DNA from: JBBAEA01 sp041656175
Lineage (GTDB): Bacteria > Myxococcota_A > Bradymonadia > UBA4248
DNA length: 9,928 bases
Reading direction: 5' to 3'
NCBI GenBank assembly: GCA_041656175.1
Contig: JBBAEA010000127.1
Location: 1 to 9,928, forward strand
Under the pieces are notes generated by a model. It searched no databases. It was not told the DNA's origin and saw only the letters and a program-made list of their open reading frames with translations. A program made the position numbers and the translations under genes. The first letter of the stretch is position 1. The number at the start of each line of letters is the position of its first letter. Below are positions 1 through 6,104 of the stretch, one piece after another.

Positions 1-69
1 CTAATCGGCAAACCAGCGCACAAACTGCGCTCACTGCCTTCTTTTGCGGGTGATCTTGCGCTACCCCCC
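1..69 (-). repeat. Half copy of palindromic foldback element, cut by window edge
   Basis: These 69 bases are the exact reverse complement of 2007-2075, read base by base with no mismatch. Identity stops inside a C-run (7 C here, 6 in the other copy), after which the sequences diverge (AAGTGT against AAACAT). Position 1 corresponds to the edge of the central loop of the complete element at 2007-2152, so only one arm lies in the window and the other arm should lie just upstream. The two copies bracket tRNA-Thr and nhaA in opposite orientation. No coding potential is visible. Confidence 0.85.
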
Positions 70-261
70 CAAGTGTTCACAAAAAACTCAACTTTGCCCA
101 AAAACAACAAGCTTACCCTTCCCGAAGCTAGCTCGCCAAGCAGTAAGCCCCTCTAACTGTGTACTAAAAGCGCGAACACAACAGTTATCTTCCCAGAACT
201 CACTTTTTAAGGAAACTTAATGCAAAAACCTTCCATCATAAGCTTGCATATGGCTTAAAAA
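70..261. other. Gene-free intergenic stretch
   Basis: This is A/T-leaning sequence between two repeat elements, with no open frame of useful length, no recognisable RNA gene and no strong hairpin with a T-run. Whatever gene lies to the left of the window is not represented. I see nothing here beyond short A-runs. Confidence 0.5.
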
Positions 262-376
262 GCAGTCGTGTTTTCACAAAAAAAAGTCAATAAAATCAAT
301 AATCTAGGTACAAAAGCGGCTTCTAAGAGTGATAGCCCTTAGACGGGCCTTGGGGCGGTAACCCCAATGAATCAGA
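262..376 (-). repeat. Dispersed hairpin repeat, copy A (inverted, partial)
   Basis: Read on the minus strand this matches the element at about 8909-9112 block by block: TCTGATT, a TTGGGG/CCCCAA hairpin (350-355 with 362-367), an imperfect CTAAG...CTTAG hairpin (about 323-342), CGCTTTTGTA, then ATTGATTTTATTGACTTT and GAAAAC. After that block the similarity fades, so the distal third (the ACTTTCGTTGTTTTAATC part of the other copies) is missing or decayed. It lies upstream of the tRNA promoter and codes for nothing visible. Confidence 0.75.
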
Positions 377-408
377 CTTTCCTTATCGAAAAAATGATCT
401 GAATATAC

Positions 409-437
409 TTGACAAGTTCGAATAAATTGTGCATCAA
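409..437 (+). promoter_or_regulatory. Likely sigma-70 promoter of tRNA-Thr
   Basis: A perfect -35 box TTGACA (409-414) is followed after 17 bp by a weak -10, CATCAA (432-437). The next bases, CGCGGCG, form a G/C-rich discriminator such as is typical of stable-RNA promoters under stringent control. Transcription would start near 445, about 26 bases before the mature tRNA. The -10 matches the consensus at only three of six positions, so the assignment rests on the -35 box, the spacing and the position. Confidence 0.5.
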
Positions 438-470
438 TCGCGGCGTTGGAGCTAAATTTGCTTCAACGCG

Positions 471-543
471 GCCAGTGTAGCTCAGTTGGCAGAGCGGCGC
501 ATTCGTAATGCGCAGGTCATCGGTTCGACTCCGATCACTGGCT
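471..543 (+). tRNA. tRNA-Thr, anticodon CGT
   Basis: The complete cloverleaf can be drawn by hand. The acceptor stem is GCCAGTG/CACTGGC (7 bp) with discriminator T at 543. The D arm has a GCTC/GAGC stem. The anticodon stem is GCGCA/TGCGC with loop TTCGTAA, giving anticodon CGT, which reads the threonine codon ACG. The variable loop is short and the T arm is ATCGG-TTCGACT-CCGAT. The CCA tail is not encoded, since the gene is followed by TAAATAA. The anticodon and T arms closely resemble proteobacterial tRNA-Thr(CGT). It may be co-transcribed with nhaA 90 bp downstream, because only a weak AGC-TTGC-GCT hairpin with a T-run (about 605-621) lies between them. Confidence 0.95.
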
Positions 544-632
544 TAAATAATAGACTAGCGCGTAGTTCTCTCTACTTAGGCTGTGTGGGCTTTTGTCGTG
601 GGGAGCTTGCGCTTTTTTTTTAGGGAGTGCGT

Positions 633-1892
633 ATGAAAAAACTTTGGAATATCGTGATGGATAACACCTTGCTGCTCATCATTGGTGCAGCCATTGGTCT
701 TGTTTGGGCCAATATCGATTTAAGCGCATACCATCACCTCATAGACTTCGACTTTGAAGCGCTACGCAATCCATGGTTCGGAATAGAGCAAGACGACGGC
801 TCAAAACACCTGACCTTTCATTTTTTAGTGAACGATATTTTTATGGCGTTCTTCTTTGCGATGGCCGGTAAAGAAGTCTGGGAATCTACCTTCCCGGGTG
901 GCGCCTTGCACAATCCCAAAAACGCCGCAACCCCGCTTATTACCACGGCTGGTGGTGTTGTTGGACCCGCTTTATTCTACATCGTTGGCGCCTTCCTCAT
1001 TGGAAAATGGGGCGAGTTACACCACGGCTGGGCTGTTCCCACGGCAACCGACATCGCCTTTAGCGCCATGTTCGCTCGCATCATATTCGGAAACAAGCAT
1101 CCCGCCATCCCCTTCTTACTCCTACTCGCCATTGCAGATGACGCCATTGGCATGGTCATTATTGCCATATTCTTTACCAAAGGCGCCGTTGTGCCCCTCT
1201 GGTTGCTACTCAGCCTAGCTGCTGCACTCTTTGGTTATTTTGTTTTCAACAAAAAACTCAAGATCAATTCTTATTGGCCATACCTCATACTTTTTGTCAT
1301 TTCTTGGGCCGCATTCGGACTCGCTGGCATTCACACCTCGCTTTCGTTCATTCCCATCGTGGTCATTATGCCACACGCCGAAACTGACGCAGGTATCCAC
1401 GCTGCCGAGGAACTCTCGCGCACGGACACGCTTAACCGCTTTGGTGCAGCCTTCAACGTTCCAGTTCACTTTGTTCTCTTCCTATTTGGCTTAGCTAACG
1501 CTGGCGTCGCATTCACCGAAGTTGGCTATGCCACATGGATCGTACTTGCTAGCCTTATGATCGGTAAACCGCTCGGTATTTTCCTCTTTGGTGGAGCGGC
1601 CGTTAAAATATTCAAATTGGGCTTTCCCAAATTCATGGGCTACCGCGACCTCTTTGTTCTTGGAAGCGTCGCGGGTATCGGCTTTACCGTTGCACTGTTT
1701 ATGGCTAGCGTCGCTTACCCAGCTGGCCCCATTCAGGATGCGGCCAAACTCGGTGCCCTCTTCTCACTCGGCTCCGCAGTGGCATCCTTTGTTCTCGCCA
1801 AAATGCTCGGCGTTAAACGCATGGACACGCTCCCCGATGAAGAGGAAGAGCTTGTTGTAGCCACTGAAGTTGCAAGCCAAACGGCTGAATAA
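633..1892 (+). CDS. nhaA: Na+/H+ antiporter NhaA
   Basis: This is an inner-membrane antiporter that exports Na+ (or Li+) in exchange for H+, serving pH and sodium homeostasis. From the ATG at 633 it has 419 residues, close to the family norm, and is strongly hydrophobic with about a dozen membrane segments. The hallmark residues are present: WAVPTATDIAF with Asp140 (equivalent to E. coli Asp133), LAIADDAIG with the ion-binding pair Asp169-Asp170 (Asp163-Asp164 in E. coli), and IGKPLGI with Lys312 (Lys300). The helix after the first loop reads AMAGKEVWE where E. coli has GLEVKRE, so it belongs to a divergent NhaA branch. An acidic tail (DEEEE, 402-406) ends the protein. AGGGAG at 622-627 is a good ribosome site for ATG 633; the in-frame GTG at 627 would overlap that site and is less likely. 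Confidence 0.95.
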   Translation: MKKLWNIVMDNTLLLIIGAAIGLVWANIDLSAYHHLIDFDFEALRNPWFGIEQDDGSKHLTFHFLVNDIFMAFFFAMAGKEVWESTFPGGALHNPKNAATPLITTAGGVVGPALFYIVGAFLIGKWGELHHGWAVPTATDIAFSAMFARIIFGNKHPAIPFLLLLAIADDAIGMVIIAIFFTKGAVVPLWLLLSLAAALFGYFVFNKKLKINSYWPYLILFVISWAAFGLAGIHTSLSFIPIVVIMPHAETDAGIHAAEELSRTDTLNRFGAAFNVPVHFVLFLFGLANAGVAFTEVGYATWIVLASLMIGKPLGIFLFGGAAVKIFKLGFPKFMGYRDLFVLGSVAGIGFTVALFMASVAYPAGPIQDAAKLGALFSLGSAVASFVLAKMLGVKRMDTLPDEEEELVVATEVASQTAE

Positions 1893-1924
1893 GTCGATCG
1901 CTGTCCTAGCGCTTTAGCTGCAAG

Positions 1925-1958
1925 TCCTCGCTTCTTAGATGGAGCGGGGATTTTTTTT
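1925..1958 (+). terminator. Rho-independent terminator of nhaA
   Basis: The 8-bp stem TCCTCGCT (1925-1932) with AGCGGGGA (1943-1950), containing one G-U pair, encloses a 10-nt loop and is followed at once by eight T (1951-1958). It lies 32 bp after the nhaA stop codon, the usual placement. On the opposite strand it has no U-run, so it acts in the plus direction only. Confidence 0.85.
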
Positions 1959-2006
1959 GCGCCTTTAAACGCCGACCCACGAGTTAGAAAGCAGACTTTG
2001 ATGTTT

Positions 2007-2152
2007 GGGGGGTAGCGCAAGATCACCCGCAAAAGAAGGCAGTGAGCGCAGTTTGTGCGCTGGTTTGCCGATTAGGCAAAACGGCGCACAAACTAATGCG
2101 CGAACTGACTTATTTTAAGGGAAGCTTGCGCGTAGGGGGGCGCTAGCCCCCC
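2007..2152. repeat. 146-bp palindromic foldback (MITE-like) element
   Basis: The whole segment is an imperfect palindrome. The ends are GGGGGGTAGCGCAAG and CTTGCGC...CGCTAGCCCCCC. Moving inward, the arms still match imperfectly (CCCGCAAAAGAAGGCAGT against CCCTTAAAATAAGTCAGT on the complement). Then come GCGC and AGTTTGTGCGC (2050-2060) pairing with GCGCACAAACT (2084-2094), and finally TTTGCC (2064-2069) with GGCAAA (2075-2080) around loop GATTA. The right end has its own hairpin, GGGGGGC-GCTA-GCCCCCC (2135-2152). No frame codes for a protein. One arm is repeated exactly, inverted, at 1-69. The terminal G-C hairpin lies 36 bp beyond the dsbD-like stop and could help terminate that gene, although no U-run follows. 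Confidence 0.75.
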
Positions 2153-2188
2153 AACAAAGGAATAGAAAACGGTTTAACACAGCGATTT

Positions 2189-4522
2189 TTATGGTTTTTT
2201 GGCTGTTTTAAGGGCGTTTAACAAGCTAGATTCGGTGAAAATTTCGGGTAAGATCACGGCTTTTTCCAAATCGCCAGCGGGGATAACGACGACAAGGGGG
2301 ATGGCGGCGCGTCCGAAGCGGGAAATCCAGCGTTGGCCGACGTCATTTTTGATGGTCATGTCGATTCGGTAGGGGATGTAGCCGTGCTCGGCGATTGCTT
2401 GGGCGACGGCGGTGGTGTTTATGGAGGTGGTTTCGTTGACTTTGCAAGTGGGGCACCACGCGGCGGTGAAGTCGAGCAGGACGTTGCGGTTTTGTGCTAG
2501 GTCTTGGGCGAATTGCTCTTCGTTGAATTGTTCCCATGGGATAAGGGTGTTTTGGGCGTGCGCGTCGCAGGCTTCGGCGGGGTGTAGGTCTTGGGTAAAG
2601 ATGCCAGCCAAGAGCAGGGAGGCGCTGACGCTAAGGGCGATGGCGCTCGATTTTCGGGAGGCGGAGGGGCCGGTCCATTTGCCGAGTATCCAGGCGGTGA
2701 TTCCCAATATGAGCAGGAGTGCGGCTGCGCGGATCATGCCTTCGCCTGAGATTTGCGCTTGGAGTATGGCTAGGAGGTAGATGACGGTGGCGAGTAGGAC
2801 GAAACCGACGATTTGTTTGAAGGTGATCATCCAGTCGCCTGGTTTTGGGATGAAGCGGCGGAGTGCCGGGGAGATGCTTAGGAGAACTACGGGGGTGACG
2901 AGGCCGGCGGCGACCAGCGTTAGGATGAGCATGATTTCGGTGGCGCCGCGCGTGAGTGCGAAAACAAGAGCGGTGCCTAAAAACGGCGCGGAACAAGGCG
3001 TTGATAGAGCTGTCATAAGTAGACCTTGCATGAAAGAAGCATGTTTGCTGCCGCTGCCTTTGGTTTTGCTTGTAATGGTTAGACCTGGGATCTCGAAGAC
3101 GCCGATGAGGCTTAAGGATAGTAAGAAAATAATGCCCGTCATGATGAGAATGTAGATGGGGCTTTGGAATTGGAAGCCCCAGCCAGCGAGTTCGCCTGCG
3201 GATTTGAGGGCTACGAGGGCGATGCCAAGGGCCCAAAAACCAGAGGCTACGCCGAGGCTGTAAAAGATGGTACTTTGGCGTTTGTTTTTGGCGTTTGTTT
3301 CTTCGACTAGGGCGAAGGCTTTGAGCGATAAAACTGGGAGAACGCAGGGCATGATATTAAGGAGGAGACCACCAATGAAGGCGAGTAGGAGTATCCAGAG
3401 TAGGGAGCTGCTGGGGCTCTCGTGGTTTTGTGTGGGGGTGGCGCTGGGATCATATTTTTGCCAGTCGATGCCAAAAAATACGGCGTCTTTCGGGGATTTA
3501 CGCTTCATATCGTCGATGCGTATGTCTTCGATTTTTTGCGTAAAGCGAGTGGGCACTTTGCTGCCATCACTGAGTACGAGGTCGGCTAGCCCTTGCACTT
3601 GGGCGAGTTCCTGCTCAAGGCATTTTGCGCTGCAGTGCATGCTGGTGATGGTGGTGAGCACTTTGTTGTCGTCGCTGAGTTTGAGGTCGATGAGGCGCGT
3701 TTTTGCGTCGCTGTCGGAATCTAGGATAAAGAGAGTTTCAGCTAATTTTTCGCGGCTAAAGCGGCGTTCTCCCGTCATTGTGAATTGTGCAACGTAGTAG
3801 TTGTCGCGTTTTGTGCGGGGTTCGTAGGCAAAGCCTGAACTAAGGCTGATATCGTGGGGTAGCTCGGTGCTAGGGGAGCGGTATAGTGTTTCGCTTACGC
3901 GTTGGCAGCGAAAACCTGTTGCTGTCGAGACGGCGCAAGCCTCGTTGGAATCGTTTAGACCGTTAAATTCTAGGGTCATTTCGCCTTCTTCGACCGCGCA
4001 GTGGGAGCTACACAGTTGAAGCACAAAACGAAGTTTTACTTTAAAGTTCCCGCCTTGGTTGGGTGTTTCGATAATGGGGTAGAGGGCAAAGTCGCCCGGG
4101 TACTTAAAGGATATATTATCGATAGAGTCCATATCGGGACTTGGTACGGGCCAAACGGTTTTTTGAGCGCTAAAGCCAGGCTCAAGCTGCCAGTCGAGTA
4201 CGCTGACCTGCGCGATGTCTCCTGGGTTTGGGCCGTAGTAGAGCTGCCAATTGTCCTTCATTTCGAATTCGAGTTTGAGGTGCAATGGGCTTCCTAACTT
4301 TACGCGACTACACTGCGCCATGAGCGAGATATGTATACGATCACTTTGGTAGAACGTGTGGTGGGCGTCGCATTTGGGTACGCCGAGTGAAGCACCTTGT
4401 TCGGCACTTTTGAGTACATGGTAGGTCAAATCGACTGGAATTTGACCTGCAATGGCGATGTTTGCCAGTAATAGCAAGCCCAAAGCAAGGATTGTGGCGA
4501 TAATGATATGATAGTTTTTCAT
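2189..4522 (-). CDS. dsbD: DsbD/ScsB-type protein-disulfide reductase
   Basis: This inner-membrane protein passes electrons from cytoplasmic thioredoxin to periplasmic thiol proteins. It has 777 residues from the ATG at 4522. A signal peptide (residues 1 to about 25, ending AIA) leads into a periplasmic DsbD_N-like part (about 60-335) with the typical NWQLYYGPNPGD stretch and the CSSHC pair (Cys171, Cys175). A hydrophobic domain (about 374-640) carries the two conserved membrane cysteines, MPC393 and TPC510. A C-terminal thioredoxin-like domain (about 660-777) has AAWCPTC (Cys690, Cys693). At 777 residues it is clearly longer than E. coli DsbD (about 565), mainly in the periplasmic part, which makes it closer to ScsB/long DsbD homologues. 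AGGA six bases before ATG 4522 fixes the start; an in-frame TTG at 4525 is less likely. It is a single gene, convergent with nhaA. Confidence 0.88.
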   Translation of the reverse strand: MKNYHIIIATILALGLLLLANIAIAGQIPVDLTYHVLKSAEQGASLGVPKCDAHHTFYQSDRIHISLMAQCSRVKLGSPLHLKLEFEMKDNWQLYYGPNPGDIAQVSVLDWQLEPGFSAQKTVWPVPSPDMDSIDNISFKYPGDFALYPIIETPNQGGNFKVKLRFVLQLCSSHCAVEEGEMTLEFNGLNDSNEACAVSTATGFRCQRVSETLYRSPSTELPHDISLSSGFAYEPRTKRDNYYVAQFTMTGERRFSREKLAETLFILDSDSDAKTRLIDLKLSDDNKVLTTITSMHCSAKCLEQELAQVQGLADLVLSDGSKVPTRFTQKIEDIRIDDMKRKSPKDAVFFGIDWQKYDPSATPTQNHESPSSSLLWILLLAFIGGLLLNIMPCVLPVLSLKAFALVEETNAKNKRQSTIFYSLGVASGFWALGIALVALKSAGELAGWGFQFQSPIYILIMTGIIFLLSLSLIGVFEIPGLTITSKTKGSGSKHASFMQGLLMTALSTPCSAPFLGTALVFALTRGATEIMLILTLVAAGLVTPVVLLSISPALRRFIPKPGDWMITFKQIVGFVLLATVIYLLAILQAQISGEGMIRAAALLLILGITAWILGKWTGPSASRKSSAIALSVSASLLLAGIFTQDLHPAEACDAHAQNTLIPWEQFNEEQFAQDLAQNRNVLLDFTAAWCPTCKVNETTSINTTAVAQAIAEHGYIPYRIDMTIKNDVGQRWISRFGRAAIPLVVVIPAGDLEKAVILPEIFTESSLLNALKTAKKP

Positions 4523-4731
4523 CAAAGATCCTGTATTTTTGAAGTTTCAATATTTAATTATTAAAGCCCTTTCTTGGCTTAAAAAAGCCAGTTATGATTC
4601 AACTAAGTACGAAGCGAGATTTAATCCATATCTTTTATTTTTTTGCGTGACTTTAAGTAAATGCTTAAAGATGTTATTGCCCTGATCGGGGAAAAGAGGA
4701 CGGGGTTTACACGAAATAAGTAGTTTTGGTT
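4523..4731. promoter_or_regulatory. Divergent intergenic region (dsbD-like / acyl-CoA dehydrogenase)
   Basis: This A/T-rich spacer must hold the promoters of both flanking genes. Two inverted repeats stand out: TGGCTT-AAAA-AAGCCA (4575-4590) and CTTTAAG-TAAATG-CTTAAAG (4651-4670). The second is perfect, lies about 60 bp before the acyl-CoA dehydrogenase start, and could be an operator. I could not assign -35/-10 pairs convincingly. No clear ribosome site precedes ATG 4732. Confidence 0.45.
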
Positions 4732-5853
4732 ATGAACATATTTGATCCCACTCCAATGCATGTCCAACTTCGCGACACACTGCGTTCGTGGGTTATACAA
4801 AATCTTGCCCCTATGGCCGCAGAACGTGACCAAAGCGGCGAATTTGATCGAAGATTATTCGACGCGCTAGCAAGCGAGCTTGGTCTTGTTGGCATGTCGG
4901 TGTCTGAGAAACTAGGCGGATTAGGTCTTGATCTCGCAGCACTGCTCATGGTTTTTGAAGAGCTCGCCTATGCGGATGCGTCCTTTGCCCTCTCGTTTTT
5001 GGCGCATGAACTCCTGTTTTTACACCAACTCGCCGAGAATCTCAGTAATGATGTTCAGCGCCACTACCTAAAAACGCCAATCGCGTCCCTCGCCATGACC
5101 GAGCCGCATTCCGGAACCGACGTTTTGGATATGCGTACCACGGCATCGCCAGTTGAAGGCGGCTACGTGATTAACGGTGAGAAGCAGTGGATCAGTAATG
5201 CGCCGTTGGCCGAAGCCTTTTTGGTTTTTGCTAAGACGGGTGAGGGGCGTAAAGATATCAGCCTCTTTTTGCTGGATCGCAGTTGTGATGGCTTAAGCGT
5301 AGGTAAGGCGGAGGATAAAATGGGCATGCGCTCAAGCCCAACGGCTAGCGTCTACCTCGATCAATGCCGAGTTGGCGGCGAGTATTTGGTAGGACCCTTT
5401 AACGGTGCGCTATCGCTTATGATGAAGAATCTAGCCATCGAACGCTTAGGGCTCGCCGCCATATCCTGCGGCATCGCTAAAGCGGCTTTTGATGAAATGA
5501 AGTCTTACGCGGCACAACGCAGAGCTTTTGGACGCACAATCGCAGAGTTTGGGCAAATACAAAGTTATATCGCGAAGTCTCATGCCGAGTTGGCCGCTGC
5601 CCGCGCTTTGATTTATTCCTGTGCCACAAGCGGTGTTGCGGGGCTGGATCAAACGATGGCCGATAGCTCGAAGTTGTTTGCTAGCACAACGGGCGAGCGC
5701 GTTTGTCGCCGCGCGATCCAGTGCATGGGCGCAAACGGCTATAGCAAGGATTACGCGGTTGAACGCTACTACCGCGACGCGGTGCTGCTGTCGATCGGGG
5801 GCGGCACGAACGAAGCGCTGCAGAAGAATATTGTACGGGCTTTGTCGAGCTAA
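4732..5853 (+). CDS. Acyl-CoA dehydrogenase (isovaleryl-CoA dehydrogenase-like)
   Basis: This is a soluble FAD-dependent enzyme that introduces an alpha-beta double bond into an acyl thioester and passes electrons to an ETF-type carrier. It has 373 residues, the usual family length. Visible motifs are AMTEPHSGTD (121-130) and KQWISNA (151-157) of the flavin-binding beta domain, QRRAFGRTIAEFGQIQ (262-277), and YRDAVLLSIGGGTNE (347-361). The site that carries the catalytic Glu in medium-chain enzymes (YEGT) is glycine here (IGGGT). A glutamate at 237 in LAIERLGLA aligns instead with Glu254 of isovaleryl-CoA dehydrogenase. This suggests a branched or otherwise unusual acyl substrate, but the true substrate cannot be read from the sequence. 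ATG 4732 is the first ATG after an in-frame stop at 4717; TTG 4726 is the only upstream alternative. It is not in an operon. Confidence 0.9.
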   Translation: MNIFDPTPMHVQLRDTLRSWVIQNLAPMAAERDQSGEFDRRLFDALASELGLVGMSVSEKLGGLGLDLAALLMVFEELAYADASFALSFLAHELLFLHQLAENLSNDVQRHYLKTPIASLAMTEPHSGTDVLDMRTTASPVEGGYVINGEKQWISNAPLAEAFLVFAKTGEGRKDISLFLLDRSCDGLSVGKAEDKMGMRSSPTASVYLDQCRVGGEYLVGPFNGALSLMMKNLAIERLGLAAISCGIAKAAFDEMKSYAAQRRAFGRTIAEFGQIQSYIAKSHAELAAARALIYSCATSGVAGLDQTMADSSKLFASTTGERVCRRAIQCMGANGYSKDYAVERYYRDAVLLSIGGGTNEALQKNIVRALSS

Positions 5854-6104
5854 GGAAGTTCTGATTTTTTTTGGGTTCGCCCCAAACCTTGCTTCTTTTT
5901 TGGGGCTCCGCCCCAAACCCCGCTTCTTTTTTTGGGGCTCCGCCCCAAACCCCGCTAAGGGCTATCGCCCTTAGAACCCTTTTTGCGTACTGCCTTGATT
6001 TTATTGGCTTTATTTTGAAAACCTGCCTGACTTTCGTTGTTTTAATCAAGGGCAGCTTTGAAACCAGCCCCTACTGTTCTTGCATTGCTCAGAGTTTCCT
6101 TAAC
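5854..6104 (+). repeat. Dispersed hairpin repeat, copy B
   Basis: It begins directly after the acyl-CoA dehydrogenase stop codon. The order of blocks is GAAGTTCTGATT, a G/C hairpin array, the perfect 20-bp palindrome CTAAGGGCTATCGCCCTTAG (5955-5974), TGATTTTATTGGCTTTATTT, a conserved run through CTGACTTTCGTTGTTTTAAT to GGGCAGCTTTGAAA, and CAGAGTTTC near the end (6090-6098). The same blocks recur in the same order at about 8909-9112, and in part, inverted, at 262-376. The hairpins probably also serve as the transcription end of the preceding gene. The last 16 bases overlap the 3' end of the methyltransferase gene on the other strand. Confidence 0.85.
5865..5954 (+). repeat. Three tandem 31-bp hairpin units
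   Basis: Within copy B a unit made of a T-run (6-8 T), GGGGCTCCGCCCC and AAACCCCGCTTC occurs three times in a row: 5865-5895, 5896-5926, and 5927 to about 5954, where it joins the CTAAGGGC palindrome. The second and third units each form the same GGGGC-TC-C-GCCCC-type hairpin. The first is slightly diverged (GGGTTCGCCCC, AAACCTTGCTTC). The related copies A and C contain only one such hairpin, so this is a local expansion. Confidence 0.85.

Noticed and set aside
627..632. GTG 627 as the nhaA start
   Set aside because: It lies within the AGGGAG ribosome site that is correctly spaced for ATG 633.
471..632. Integration site (att) at the tRNA 3' end
   Set aside because: No duplicate of the tRNA 3' end and no integrase gene are found in the window.
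2041..2101. Integron attC-like site in the palindromic element
   Set aside because: The strong imperfect hairpin is suggestive, but the GTTRRRY/RYYYAAC core sites are absent and no integrase or cassette array is present.
2631..3236. 201-codon minus-strand frame inside the dsbD-like gene
   Set aside because: The composition is Arg/His/Pro-rich, typical of a shifted frame in G/C-rich codons, and it lies wholly inside a well-supported gene.
5865..5954. CRISPR array
   Set aside because: The 31-bp units abut each other without unique spacers, and no cas genes are present.
5446..6049. Antisense and shifted frames over the end of the acyl-CoA dehydrogenase and repeat copy B
   Set aside because: They run through the hairpin repeats (e.g. 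repeated GFAPN-like segments from the 31-bp units) and have no start signals or family features.
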